Source: Pseudomonas moraviensis (GTDB taxonomy: Bacteria; Pseudomonadota; Gammaproteobacteria; Pseudomonadales; Pseudomonadaceae). Taken from it: a stretch of 64,000 nucleotides of DNA. The stretch covers positions 1,674,001-1,738,000 of the forward strand of contig NZ_LT629788.1 in the NCBI RefSeq assembly GCF_900105805.1, read 5' to 3'. The position numbers and the translations under genes are program-made. Positions 28,248 through 37,422 of this stretch are shown here, piece by piece; positions within the stretch are counted from its first letter, which is position 1, and each line of letters starts with the position of its first letter. Under the pieces are notes generated by a model. It was given only the letters and a program-made list of their open reading frames with translations. It was not told the DNA's origin and searched no databases.

Positions 28248-30046
28248 AGGCGCTCTCCGTTCAGGGGGGGCAAAGGGGGTGCGGCCGTGAGGCTGACGAG
28301 CGCGGTGTACGCCGGCAGTTGGTTCGGGTCCGACAGTTCGATGGCGGCTGGCTGTTGAAACAACCACTCGGTATCGGTCTGTGCAGGGTTGACCACTGGC
28401 GTATCGCTGAGGTTCAGGTCAATTCGCAGCTCACTGCCATCGCCCAGCCGCCAGCGTGCGCTTACTGCGCCGTAGCCGAGCATTTGCGCACCCAGCGCCT
28501 GGGTCCCGGAGAGATTTGGAATGATGTACTGGTGACGCAACTTCAGCAGTTGCCGGTAAAGCTCCTGGGTCTGCTGTTGTAACGGTGTGCCGCTGCCGAC
28601 CAGTCGCGGCTGCGAGGCGTGGAAGGTGTTCTCGGCATTCGGATCGGGGATCTGCTCGCGCTTGTGCGGATCGGTAAACGCGCTGAACGCGGCGAATTCG
28701 TTGCGCCGGCCTTCACGCACCAGTTCCGCCAGTTCACCGTGGTGGCTGGTGAAAAACAGAAACGGTTGCTCGGCGGCGAATTCATCGCCCATGAAGATCA
28801 GCGGAATCATTGGCGACAGCAGCAACAACACGGTGGCCGCTTGCACCGCACGCGGATCGGCGAGTTGATGCAGACGCTCGCCAAAAGCGCGATTGCCGAT
28901 CTGGTCATGGTTCTGCAAAAACAGCACGAACGCGGTGGAGGGCAGATGTTCGCTCGGCTCGCCGCGCGGTTCGCCATGACGGGTGATGTGGCCCTGGAAT
29001 ACGAAGCCCTGACTCAGGCAGCGAACCAGTTGCTCGGTAGGTTGCGCGGCATAGTCGGCGTAATAGGCATCGGTTTCACCGGTCAGTAGCACGTGCAAGG
29101 CGTTATGACCGTCATCGTTCCATTGCGCGTCGTAATCGGTTTCCAACAGGCTCGACTGGTTCAGTTCGTTCTCGACGGTCAGCCAGACGTGGCGGGTCGG
29201 GTCGATCTGCTGGCGAATACGCCGGGCCAGATCGCTGAGAAAGTCCGGGTCTTCAATCGCGTGCACCGCGTCCAGACGCAGGCCGTCGAAACGGTATTCG
29301 AGCAACCACATCAAGGCGTTTTCAATAAAGAACTCACGCACTTCCGGGCGGCGGAAGTCGATCGCCGCACCCCAGGGCGTGTGCTTGTCCTCGCGGAAAA
29401 AGCTCTTGGCGTAGCGATGCAGATAGTTGCCGTCAGGCCCGAAGTGGTTGTAGACGACGTCGAGAATCACCGCCAGGCCATGGCCGTGGGCGGTGTCGAT
29501 CAGGTGTTTGAGTTGTTCGGGCGTGCCATAGGAGGCTTGAGGCGCATAGGGCAGCACCCCGTCATAGCCCCAGTTGCGATCACCGGGGAATTGCGCCAGC
29601 GGCATCAGTTCAATCGCGGTAATACCCAGTGCCACCAGCCGCGCGAGATGCTGTTCGACTTCGGCAAAACCACCGAGCGCACCGACGTGCAACTCGTAGA
29701 TCACCGCTTCGCTCCATGGCCGACCATTCCAGGTCGTGTGCCGCCATTGATAGGCATGCGGGTCGACCACCACACTGTGGCGGTCAAGGTCACCATCCTG
29801 CGCTCTGGAGGCCGGGTCCGGCACCTCCAGCTCGCCATCGATGCAGTAGCGGTAGCGGTTGCCCGCCGGGCAGCTGGCCTTGATCACAAACCAACCGTCG
29901 CCCTGTGGCAGCATCGGCAACGATTTTCCATCTTCCAGTTCCACACTGACGTAGAACGCGTCAGGCGCCCACAACGCAAATTGCGTGTGCTCGGCATCCA
30001 GCATGATCGCGCCGTGGGGCCAGGTTTCTTGGGTCCTTGACGGCAT
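28244..30046 (-). CDS. treZ: Malto-oligosyltrehalose trehalohydrolase
   Basis: 600 residues, GH13 subfamily 10. An N-terminal E-set domain (FALWAPDAFYVSVELED) precedes the barrel with ITAIELMPLAQFPGDRNWGYDGV, VILDVVYNHFGPDGNYL, nucleophile motif YRFDGLRLDAVHAIED, LTVENELNQ and FLQNHDQIGNRAFG. It releases trehalose from maltooligosyltrehalose. GGGAG lies ahead of the ATG at 30046; a TTG three codons earlier is less likely. The gene starts 17 bases after glgA and overlaps malQ. Confidence 0.96.
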   Translation of the reverse strand: MPSRTQETWPHGAIMLDAEHTQFALWAPDAFYVSVELEDGKSLPMLPQGDGWFVIKASCPAGNRYRYCIDGELEVPDPASRAQDGDLDRHSVVVDPHAYQWRHTTWNGRPWSEAVIYELHVGALGGFAEVEQHLARLVALGITAIELMPLAQFPGDRNWGYDGVLPYAPQASYGTPEQLKHLIDTAHGHGLAVILDVVYNHFGPDGNYLHRYAKSFFREDKHTPWGAAIDFRRPEVREFFIENALMWLLEYRFDGLRLDAVHAIEDPDFLSDLARRIRQQIDPTRHVWLTVENELNQSSLLETDYDAQWNDDGHNALHVLLTGETDAYYADYAAQPTEQLVRCLSQGFVFQGHITRHGEPRGEPSEHLPSTAFVLFLQNHDQIGNRAFGERLHQLADPRAVQAATVLLLLSPMIPLIFMGDEFAAEQPFLFFTSHHGELAELVREGRRNEFAAFSAFTDPHKREQIPDPNAENTFHASQPRLVGSGTPLQQQTQELYRQLLKLRHQYIIPNLSGTQALGAQMLGYGAVSARWRLGDGSELRIDLNLSDTPVVNPAQTDTEWLFQQPAAIELSDPNQLPAYTALVSLTAAPPLPPLNGERL

Positions 30047-30063
30047 TTTCTGCAACTCCCTGG

Positions 30064-31650
30064 TTATTTGTGGCCGGCTTTACCCAACGCCTTGGCGACC
30101 AGTTGTTCGTAAAGTTCGGCGTAGGGTTCAACTGCTTTGCTCCAGTTGAACGGTGCGGCCATGGCCCGGCAACGCATGGCATTGAGCAGTTCCGGGAAGG
30201 CGAAGACCTTGAACGCGCGGCTCAGGGCTTCTTTATAGCTATCAACCGTGGATTCATCGAAAAGGAAGCCGGTGACGCCGTTTTCAATGGTGTCGGCCAG
30301 ACCGCCAGTGTTGCGCGCGACCGGCAACGAGCCGAAACGCTGGGCGTACATCTGGCTCAAGCCGCACGGCTCGTAACGCGATGGCATCAGGAGGAAATCG
30401 CTGCCGGCGAACATGCGCCGGGCATCGGTTTCATTGAAGCCGATGCGCACGCCGATCTGGCCTGGGAAACGCAGGGCCAATTCGCGCATGGCTTGTTCTT
30501 CTTCCGGCTCGCCGCGACCGATGATCGCGATCTGGCCACCGTTCTGCACGATGAACTCGGACACCGCTTCGGTGAGGTCAAGGCCTTTCTGATAGACCAG
30601 ACGCGAGACCACGGCGAACAGTGGACCGGTGGAATCGTGCAGGCCAAACAGCTCACGGACGTGGGCGGCATTGACCGCTTTGCCTTCCCAGTCGCCGATG
30701 GCAAACGGGGCGAACAGGTGCGGGTCAGTCGCCGAGTCCCAGCTCTCGTCAATGCCGTTAGGAATGCCGCTGAGCAGACCTTGCTGAGTCTTGGCAGCGA
30801 GGAAACCGTCGAGGCCGCAGCCGAAGTCCGGGGTGGTGATTTCCTGGGCATACGTGGCGCTGACGGTGGTGATGTGGCTCGAATAGGCCATGCCGGCCTT
30901 GAGGAACGACATCTTGCCGTAGAACTCCATGCCTTCCTGTTGCAGTGCGTGGGCGGGAATCCCAAGCTCCGGGCAGGAACCGAGGCTGGTCACGCCCTGA
31001 TAGGCAAGGTTGTGAATAGTGAACAGGGTCGGGGTGCGCTGCCCGCGCCAGTGCATGTAAGCGGGCGCGAGGCCAGCAGGCCAGTCGTGGGCGTGCACCA
31101 GATCCGGGCGCCAGTGGATTTGTGCGAGGTTGGCGGCGATGTCGGCAGCGGCCAGACCCAGACGGGCGAAGCGAATATGGTTGTCCGGCCAGTCGCGGCC
31201 GTTGTTGGCGCCGTATGGGCCACCTTCACGTTCGTACAATTCAGGGCAGATCAACACGTAGATCACCAGGCCATCGGGCATGTCCATGCGCCCGATCTTG
31301 CAAGGTGGCAGCGCGGCGTGGCCACCCAGTTCGCCGATGATGTGAATCGGGTTTTCGCTGTGCACCACCTGCGGGTAACCAGGGATCAGCACACGCACGT
31401 CATGCAGATGAGCCATGGCCCGGGGCAGGGCAGCGGAGACGTCACCGAGACCGCCGGTCTTGACCAGATCGGCGATTTCGGACGTGACGAACAACACTTT
31501 CTTCTTGTTGGGGTTCTGGCTTGCTACCGGAGCAAGCGCTTTGGTGCCGGGTACGTTGATCTGTCGGCTGCCGGGAACACTGACGGTGCTCGATTCTCCA
31601 AGCGACTGGTGAGCACGCTCTCCCTGAATATCCAATGCCGCACTGATCAT
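30064..31650 (-). CDS. glgA: Glycogen synthase (ADP-glucose type), long N-terminus
   Basis: 528 residues, GT5. The catalytic N-domain begins only at about residue 50 with KKVLFVTSEIADLVKTGGLGD (the KTGGL motif binds the nucleotide sugar); AIIGRGEPEEEQAMR and MPSRYEPCGLSQMYAQRFG follow in the C-domain. The 50-residue polar leader has no signal features. GGGAGA precedes the ATG at 31650. It heads the minus-strand operon and should make linear alpha-1,4-glucan from ADP- or UDP-glucose. No glgC for ADP-glucose supply is in the window. Confidence 0.95.
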   Translation of the reverse strand: MISAALDIQGERAHQSLGESSTVSVPGSRQINVPGTKALAPVASQNPNKKKVLFVTSEIADLVKTGGLGDVSAALPRAMAHLHDVRVLIPGYPQVVHSENPIHIIGELGGHAALPPCKIGRMDMPDGLVIYVLICPELYEREGGPYGANNGRDWPDNHIRFARLGLAAADIAANLAQIHWRPDLVHAHDWPAGLAPAYMHWRGQRTPTLFTIHNLAYQGVTSLGSCPELGIPAHALQQEGMEFYGKMSFLKAGMAYSSHITTVSATYAQEITTPDFGCGLDGFLAAKTQQGLLSGIPNGIDESWDSATDPHLFAPFAIGDWEGKAVNAAHVRELFGLHDSTGPLFAVVSRLVYQKGLDLTEAVSEFIVQNGGQIAIIGRGEPEEEQAMRELALRFPGQIGVRIGFNETDARRMFAGSDFLLMPSRYEPCGLSQMYAQRFGSLPVARNTGGLADTIENGVTGFLFDESTVDSYKEALSRAFKVFAFPELLNAMRCRAMAAPFNWSKAVEPYAELYEQLVAKALGKAGHK

Positions 31651-31882
31651 ATGTATCTCCCGTGTGTGATCTGATTCTTGTCTCGAACAAGCTGTTTCGT
31701 GGCCAAGTCCTGTGGCCGGGCGCAAAGGCGCCACGCATCGGTGAGCAAATGCTGACCCAACACGCGCAAGCAGAATGGGTGGTGAGGCCGTTGCAAGGAT
31801 TACACCAGTCGCTTTCGCCCAGTTGTTCTGATGACCTGTGGCGTGAAGCAAAAGTTTCGACTTTTTTTCGTCGGTATGACCG

Positions 31883-31897
31883 AGTGGTTTAACCACT
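31883..31897. promoter_or_regulatory. Palindrome, possible operator of glgA
   Basis: AGTGGTTTAACCACT is a 7+1+7 perfect inverted repeat about 235 bases upstream of the glgA start, with TCTAGG...CCTAGA close by. The spacing suits an operator or upstream activator site; the regulator is unknown. Confidence 0.4.
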
Positions 31898-32136
31898 GAA
31901 AAATCAGTCTAGGCCAGATCCTAGAGCGGGTAAGGGCAAATGGGTAAATTGTTCGACAATCGGTTGTGTCGGGATGTAAGTGAGGGTTTAGCGGAGGGAA
32001 TGCTCCGACGAAGGGCATGTTTTTCGTCTGGAGTGGGCTAAAACGGTGACTGGGTAGTCACGATTTTGTGCTAGGGGATGGGGTGCCTGCACTGTTCTGG
32101 TGCAGTCAGTTTGATTCTTTGGGCAGTGAGGACGAT

Positions 32137-32202
32137 ATCGCGAGCAGGCTCACTCCTACAGGGGAACGCATTTCAAATTGTAGGAGTGAGCCTGCTCGCG
32201 AT
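32137..32202. repeat. REP palindrome, near-identical to 1661-1726
   Basis: ATCGCGAGCAGG arms with a spacer that includes CGCATTTCAAA, the same spacer as at 1661-1726 apart from single-base differences. It is 36 bases from the end of the hydroxyacid dehydrogenase gene. Confidence 0.9.
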
Positions 32203-32238
32203 GGCGTCGGCCGAGTCACGGGTGGCTTGGAGCTGATA

Positions 32239-33192
32239 TCAGTTCAACAGACGGAGCGGCTCTCCCTCCGCCCAACCCTGAATATCCTCGATCATCTGCC
32301 GGAAAAACTGCTCATAGTTCTGCCGGCTGACATAGCCCACATGCGGCGTGGCGAGGACGTTGTCCAGCGTGCGAAACGGGTGCAGGGCCGGTAGAGGCTC
32401 TTGATCGAATACATCCAGCGCCGCCCCGGCGATGCGCCGTTTCTGCAATGCCTTGATCAGCGCAGCTTCATCGACGATCGGCCCGCGCGCGGTGTTGACC
32501 AGCAGTGCAGTCGGTTTCATCCAGTCCAGCGCCTGGGTATCGACCAGACCGCGACTGCGCTCGCTGAGCACCAGATGCACCGACAGTACGTCGGCCTGTT
32601 CGAACAGTTGCTGCTTGCTGACGTAAGTCACGCCGGCCTGTTCAGCGCGTTCGGCGGTGAGGTTTTCGCTCCAGGCAATCACCCGCATGCCGAACACCTG
32701 ACCGAACTGCGCGACCCGCTGGCCAATGCTGCCCAAGCCGAGAATGCCCAGGGTCTTGCCATGCAGATCACCGCCCAGCCCCTGTTGCCACTGGCCGGCG
32801 CGCAGGGCGTTGGCTTCCTTCACCAGATCACGGGTGGCCGCCATGATCAGCGCCCAGGTCAGCTCCGGCGCGGCGTGTTTGTAGCTGTCGGTGCCGCAGA
32901 CCTTGATGCCCAACGCCGCTGCGGCAGGCATGTCCAGCGCGGCATTGCGCATGCCGCCGGTGACCAGCAACTTCAATTCAGGCAAGCGTCCAAGCAGATC
33001 GGCGTCGAATCGCGTGCGTTCGCGCATCACGCAGATCACTTGATACTTGCCCAAGCGCTCGGACAGCGTGGCGTTGTCGGCCGGGTAATCGTGCACGAAG
33101 GTTACTTCACCGATACCGTCGAGCACTGACCAGTCGACCACATCGCGGGCCACGTCCTGCCAGTCGTCGATCACTGCAATCTGCACCGTCAT
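32239..33192 (-). CDS. D-isomer-specific 2-hydroxyacid dehydrogenase family protein
   Basis: 317 residues. NAD-binding motif GILGLGSIGQRVAQ near residue 147, then the family signature around VNTARGPIVDEAAL and the catalytic His in ATPHVGYVS. It reduces a 2-keto acid or oxidises the matching D-hydroxy acid; glyoxylate/hydroxypyruvate, phosphoglycerate and D-lactate enzymes all look like this and sequence alone does not choose. The gene starts 12 bases after the hydrolase gene, so they are probably cotranscribed. Confidence 0.88.
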   Translation of the reverse strand: MTVQIAVIDDWQDVARDVVDWSVLDGIGEVTFVHDYPADNATLSERLGKYQVICVMRERTRFDADLLGRLPELKLLVTGGMRNAALDMPAAAALGIKVCGTDSYKHAAPELTWALIMAATRDLVKEANALRAGQWQQGLGGDLHGKTLGILGLGSIGQRVAQFGQVFGMRVIAWSENLTAERAEQAGVTYVSKQQLFEQADVLSVHLVLSERSRGLVDTQALDWMKPTALLVNTARGPIVDEAALIKALQKRRIAGAALDVFDQEPLPALHPFRTLDNVLATPHVGYVSRQNYEQFFRQMIEDIQGWAEGEPLRLLN

Positions 33193-33204
33193 CGCCTCAC
33201 CTCA

Positions 33205-34251
33205 TCAAGGAACGGAAGGAGTCTTGCCCAGCCAGCCGAGCAGCGCCTGATGGAATTTTTCCGGTTCTTCCATTTGCGGCGCATGACCCATGCCCGGGAA
33301 TTCAATCAGCGTCGACTGTGGAATCAGCTTGGCGACTTGTTTGCCCAGCACCTCGTAGTGGCCGATTCGGGCTTTAACTTCCGGCGGCGCGAGGTCCTTG
33401 CCGATTGCGGTGGTATCGGATGTGCCGATCAGCAGCAGGGTCGGCATCTTCAGGTCCTTGAACTCGTAGTACACCGGCTGGGTGAAGATCATGTCGTAGA
33501 TCAGCGCCGAGTTCCATGCGACCTGGGTCTTGCCCGGGCCTTTGCTCAGGCCGGCGAGCATGTCGACCCAACGATCGAATTCGGGCTTCCAGCGGCCATC
33601 GTAATAAGTGGTGCGCTCATAGTCGCGAATGCCCTTGGCCGTGACCTTCAACTCGCGCTGGTACCACTGATCGACGGTGCGATACGGAACGCCGAGGGCT
33701 TTCCAGTCTTCCAGGCCGATCGGGTTGACCATCGCCAGTTGATCGACCTGTTCAGGGAACAGCAGCGCATAACGGGTGGCGAGCATGCCGCCGGTGGAGT
33801 GGCCGAGCAGAGTGGCTTTCTGGATGCCCAGCGCTTTGAGCAATTGCTGGGTGTTGGTGGCCAGTTGCTGGAAGCTGTATTGATAGTGCTCAGGTTTGCT
33901 GGAGGTGCAGAAACCGATCTGGTCCGGGGCGATGACCCGGTAACCGGCATCGCTCAAGGCCTTGATCGAACTGTCCCAGGTCGCCGCGCAGAAATTCTTG
34001 CCGTGCATCAGCACCACGGTGCGCCCGTTGGCCTTGCCATTGGCGGCGATGTCCATGTAGCCCATTTGCAGTTTCTGGCCCTGGGATTCGAAGGCGAAGT
34101 GTTTAAGCGTGTAGGGATACTGGAAACCCTGGAGTTCCGGGCCGTAGGCCGGCCCTTCGGCGGGGGCGGTTTCAGTGGCGGCGTGCGCCATTAGCGGCAA
34201 CGCAGCGCTGAGGACGAGGCCGGGCAGCCAGCGGGAAAGCGTGACGGACAT
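33205..34251 (-). CDS. Exported alpha/beta hydrolase
   Basis: 348 residues. A signal peptide (LPGLVLSAALPLMAHA, cut about residue 24) sends it to the periplasm. The fold shows VVLMHGKNFCAATWDSSIK (oxyanion loop), nucleophile elbow LLGHSTGGML, an acid in LLIGTSDTTA and the catalytic His in PGMGHAPQMEEP. Substrate is unknown; esters or lactones are usual. The ATG at 34251 follows AAGGAG; a frame from 34320 adds residues without support. It is probably first in a two-gene unit with the hydroxyacid dehydrogenase. Confidence 0.87.
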   Translation of the reverse strand: MSVTLSRWLPGLVLSAALPLMAHAATETAPAEGPAYGPELQGFQYPYTLKHFAFESQGQKLQMGYMDIAANGKANGRTVVLMHGKNFCAATWDSSIKALSDAGYRVIAPDQIGFCTSSKPEHYQYSFQQLATNTQQLLKALGIQKATLLGHSTGGMLATRYALLFPEQVDQLAMVNPIGLEDWKALGVPYRTVDQWYQRELKVTAKGIRDYERTTYYDGRWKPEFDRWVDMLAGLSKGPGKTQVAWNSALIYDMIFTQPVYYEFKDLKMPTLLLIGTSDTTAIGKDLAPPEVKARIGHYEVLGKQVAKLIPQSTLIEFPGMGHAPQMEEPEKFHQALLGWLGKTPSVP

Positions 34252-34337
34252 AAGCACAAACTCCTTGAAAATTGGCCGACTGTGAAAGGCCGGGATTACG
34301 CCGACGTTAAACAAAGGCAATCACACGCAGGGTTGGT

Positions 34338-34772
34338 TCAACCGAGCCAGCCCAGCGTGAGCAAAGCCAGCACGCCATAGCGCGCGCCTTTGGCCAGCGT
34401 GACGATCAACAGAAAACGCCCGAGTGGTTCGCGCATGACACCGGCAATCAAGGTCAGCGGATCGCCGATCACCGGCAGCCAACTGAGCAGCAGCGACCAG
34501 TGCCCGTAGCGCTCGTAATGTTTGCGCGCCTTGGCCATGTGTCGAGGGCTGACCGGAAACCAGCGCCGATCCTGAAAGCGCTCGATGCCACGGCCCAGCC
34601 ACCAGTTGACCAGCGAACCGAGTACATTGCCCAGCGTCGCCACCCCGAGCAGACCCCACAGCCAATAGCGCTCGCTGACGATCAGCCCGACCAGCAATGC
34701 CTCGGACTGCAATGGCAGCAATGTCGCCGCCCCAAACGCCGCAAAGAACAGGCCGAAGTAAGCCGCCCCCAT
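34338..34772 (-). CDS. YqaA family (VTT/DedA-like) inner-membrane protein
   Basis: 144 residues with four or so membrane segments: YFGLFFAAFGAATLLPLQSEALLVGL, WGLLGVATLGNVLGSLVNWWLG and, after the basic loop around HYERYGHWSLLLSW, VIGDPLTLIAGVMREPLG and LAKGARYGVLALLTLGWLG. This is the YqaA subset of the DedA/VTT superfamily, proteins linked to lipid transport and membrane homeostasis. The ATG overlaps the stop of the DUF411 gene (TGATG), so it is translated with it. Confidence 0.88.
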   Translation of the reverse strand: MGAAYFGLFFAAFGAATLLPLQSEALLVGLIVSERYWLWGLLGVATLGNVLGSLVNWWLGRGIERFQDRRWFPVSPRHMAKARKHYERYGHWSLLLSWLPVIGDPLTLIAGVMREPLGRFLLIVTLAKGARYGVLALLTLGWLG

Positions 34773-35218
34773 CAACGGGCCGGGTAGTCCGCCACCACCA
34801 CATCAGCGCCGTCCTTTTTCAGGCCGATGACCTGGTATGCGTCACTCATGCCATCCATTTCCATCCCCGGCGAGCCCATTGGCATGCCCGGCGCGGCAAC
34901 CCCGAGCAGATCGTCGCGCTTGCTTAACGCGAGCACCTGATCGGCCGGTACATGACCTTCGACGAATTTGCCGTTGATGATTGCCGTGTGACAGGACGCC
35001 AGACGCGGTGGTACGCCGTGCTGCTGTTTGAAGCGGCTCATGTCGCTTTCGACGTGATCCTGGACTTTGAAGCCATTGGCTTCGAGATGGCTGATCCACT
35101 TTTTGCAGCAGCCGCAATTGGCATCGCGGTGCACTTCGATCGGGATCAGTTCGGCGGCTTGCGCCAGGGAGGAGATGAACAGGGTGCTCAGGGCGAGCAG
35201 ACGCAGTTGGCTTCGCAT
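34772..35218 (-). CDS. DUF411 periplasmic metal-binding-type protein
   Basis: 148 residues with an N-terminal signal peptide (LLALSTLFISSLAQA). The mature part has HRDANCGCCKKWISHL, a CxCC site typical of DUF411, SCHTAIINGKFVEGHVPADQV, and a Met-rich region APGMPMGSPGMEMDGM. The Cys and Met clusters suggest copper binding, and DUF411 genes are often near copper resistance genes. It overlaps the YqaA gene. No other copper gene is close, so the role stays an inference. Confidence 0.88.
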   Translation of the reverse strand: MRSQLRLLALSTLFISSLAQAAELIPIEVHRDANCGCCKKWISHLEANGFKVQDHVESDMSRFKQQHGVPPRLASCHTAIINGKFVEGHVPADQVLALSKRDDLLGVAAPGMPMGSPGMEMDGMSDAYQVIGLKKDGADVVVADYPAR

Positions 35219-35326
35219 GGAAAGGGCTCTCGACTCGGGTGGCGGTCAAAAAGAACCCATTTTGACCGGTTTTTTCGCCCCGGCATCAACTGAGTGTTTC
35301 CAGTTGCTACAAGACACGCTAACCAG

Positions 35327-35416
35327 TGTAGGAGCGAGCCTGCTCGCGATAGCGGTATTCCAGTCGACAAAATTCTTGACCGATAAACCGCCATCGCGAG
35401 CAGGCTCACTCCTACA
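35327..35416. repeat. REP palindrome, CTCGCGA class
   Basis: TGTAGGAGCGAGCCTGCTCG and complement across about 45 bases, between the DUF411 gene and the chemoreceptor. Confidence 0.9.
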
Positions 35417-35430
35417 GGTATGCGGTTGGC

Positions 35431-37422
35431 TTAAATAACCTTGAACCGTCCCATGATCGCACTCACGCGGCTGTTGGCTTCCAGCAATTGCCGGGTATTC
35501 AGCTCGCTGGCCTGGCCGCTCTGCACCAGCTCATCGACCATGTGGCGGATCTGCACCATGCTGCGATTGATCTCTTCGGTCACTGCGCTTTGCTGTTCGG
35601 CGGCGGTGGCGATCTGGGTGCTGAGGCTGTTGATGTGGCTGACCGAACCGGCCATTTCGTCCAGCCCGGAGTTGACTCGAGCCGTGGCGTCAGCGGCGGA
35701 CTGACAGCTGGCCTGGGTGTTTTCCATGGCGCTGACCGAAGAGCTCACGCCTTGGGTCAGGCGGGTCAGCATTTCGTTGATTTCCGAGGTGCTGGCCTGG
35801 GTTCGGGCGGCGAGGGCACGGACTTCATCCGCTACCACCGCAAAGCCGCGACCCTGTTCCCCGGCACGCGCCGCTTCAATGGCCGCGTTGAGGGCGAGCA
35901 GGTTGGTCTGCCCGGCAATCGCGCCGATCACGCCGAGGATTTCGGTGATGCGCTGGGCGTCCTGCTGCATGTTTTCAACTTTGTGTGTAGCGCTGGCAAC
36001 TTCGTCGATCAGCGCGACTACGCTGTTGGTCGCTTCACCGACCACGACGCGCGAGCGATCGGCGTTCTCGTTGGCACGTTGAGTGAACGCAGCGGTTTCA
36101 GCGGCATTCTGCGCGACGCTTTCGGCGGTCGAGCTCATTTCGGTGATCGCGGTGACAGTCTGGTCGGTTTCCGAGGCGTGACGCAGCAGGATCTGGCTGG
36201 TGTGCGCCGAAGTGCGTTGCAGATTGTCGAGGCTCGAAGCCATGGCGCCGGTGGCCTGGGTGACTTCGCCGATCATGTTCTGCAAATAGGCGATGAAGGT
36301 GTTGACCGAATGGCCGATGGCACCCAGTTCGTCTTCAGCGCGAATGGTGATGCGGCGGGTCAGGTCGGCGTCGCCGCTGGACAGCGAATCGATGTTGGCC
36401 TTCAGCGCCTTCATGCGCTGCACCAGTTTACGAATCGCGTAAACCTGCAACAGCACCAGCAGGATCACCAGCGGAATCTGGATCAGGCTCAAGCTGTGGA
36501 GCACGTCGTCGCGCTGGGCAGTGAGCATTTTGGTCGGCAGGGCGGTGGCGAGGAACCACGGTGTGCCCTCGATAGGGCGCATGAAAAATGTAGCGTCTTC
36601 ACCGTTGTTATCGAACTCGACACGTTGCGCTTTATCCCGATTCTGCAAGCCGGTCTTGATCTGATTGACGAAAGTCGAGCTGGCCGCCAGTTCGCTGATG
36701 TTCTTCAACACGATCGGACCGCTGATGCGCGAGCTGTTGCTGATGATCTTGCCGTCAGCCTCGACGATGAGCATCTCGGCGTTGAGGTCTTTTTCCTTGC
36801 GCGCCACCAGATCGTTGAAGAAGCCCAGCGTCACGTCGATGGTCGAAACGCCCCAGGCACTGCCGTTCTTGTAGATGGCCATGGCGCAGTTGGTGCGCGG
36901 CTCGGCACTGGCGTCGTCTTTATAGGCCGCGGCCCAGGCGCATTGGCCGCGCGGGGTGGCCATGCCGCCCTTGTGCCAGCTCTGGTCGTAGTAGTTCGGT
37001 GCGGCGTCGCTGTTCCAGAAGGTGTTGACCTTCAGCTGGCCCGAGGCGTCGCGGTGCCAGAAGGTACTGAATTTGTTGCGCCCGGCTTCACGCTGGCCCG
37101 GCAAAGGCCAGATGCCGCCGCCGAAGACTTTCAGCTCGCCGTACTGATCCACCAGGCCCGGCAACACCGTGTCGATGGCGGCGCTGTCGAGCAGCGGGAT
37201 GGTCTGGGTAATGCTGCGTTGCTGCGCCTGTACCTTGTTCAGTTCGCCCTGGATCTGCACGGCGACCTCGGCGATGCGGTTGAGCACGACCTTCTCTTCG
37301 GTATCGCGCAGGGTAGGCGCCACCAATTGACTGATGCCGACGACGGTCAGCACTGACAACAACAAGATAAACAGAATCAGAAACAGCGTGTAGCGAGCCT
37401 GAATAGTGCGCAGTGCGGGCAT
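35431..37422 (-). CDS. Methyl-accepting chemotaxis protein with dCache-type sensor
   Basis: 663 residues. TM1 at about 11-33, a large periplasmic sensor (about 34-315) with a PAS-like pair of lobes (WGVSTIDVTLGFFNDLV, WFLATALPTKML), TM2 at about 317-338, a HAMP domain and a cytoplasmic coiled coil. The conserved hairpin tip contains GRGFAVVADEVRALAARTQ. The sensor has an unusual run of aromatic and Gly residues (GGGIWPLPGQREAGRNKF, YYDQSWHKGG). It would direct flagellar motility toward or away from an unidentified ligand. It diverges from the unknown gene at 37776. Confidence 0.93.
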   Translation of the reverse strand: MPALRTIQARYTLFLILFILLLSVLTVVGISQLVAPTLRDTEEKVVLNRIAEVAVQIQGELNKVQAQQRSITQTIPLLDSAAIDTVLPGLVDQYGELKVFGGGIWPLPGQREAGRNKFSTFWHRDASGQLKVNTFWNSDAAPNYYDQSWHKGGMATPRGQCAWAAAYKDDASAEPRTNCAMAIYKNGSAWGVSTIDVTLGFFNDLVARKEKDLNAEMLIVEADGKIISNSSRISGPIVLKNISELAASSTFVNQIKTGLQNRDKAQRVEFDNNGEDATFFMRPIEGTPWFLATALPTKMLTAQRDDVLHSLSLIQIPLVILLVLLQVYAIRKLVQRMKALKANIDSLSSGDADLTRRITIRAEDELGAIGHSVNTFIAYLQNMIGEVTQATGAMASSLDNLQRTSAHTSQILLRHASETDQTVTAITEMSSTAESVAQNAAETAAFTQRANENADRSRVVVGEATNSVVALIDEVASATHKVENMQQDAQRITEILGVIGAIAGQTNLLALNAAIEAARAGEQGRGFAVVADEVRALAARTQASTSEINEMLTRLTQGVSSSVSAMENTQASCQSAADATARVNSGLDEMAGSVSHINSLSTQIATAAEQQSAVTEEINRSMVQIRHMVDELVQSGQASELNTRQLLEANSRVSAIMGRFKVI

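Larger units (their letters stand above)
31651..32238. other. Intergenic region upstream of glgA
   Basis: 588 bases without a supportable gene. It holds the glgA promoter region, a near-perfect palindrome AGTGGTTTAACCACT at 31883-31897, a second inverted pair TCTAGG/CCTAGA at 31908-31925, and a REP at 32137-32202. I see no clear AlgU box comparable to that of glgE; an AAACTT-N17-TCATC sequence on the minus strand near 31830-31860 is a poor match. Confidence 0.6.

Noticed and set aside
31800..32018. 72-codon minus-strand frame upstream of glgA
   Set aside because: No binding site or motif; it covers the palindromes and the probable glgA promoter.
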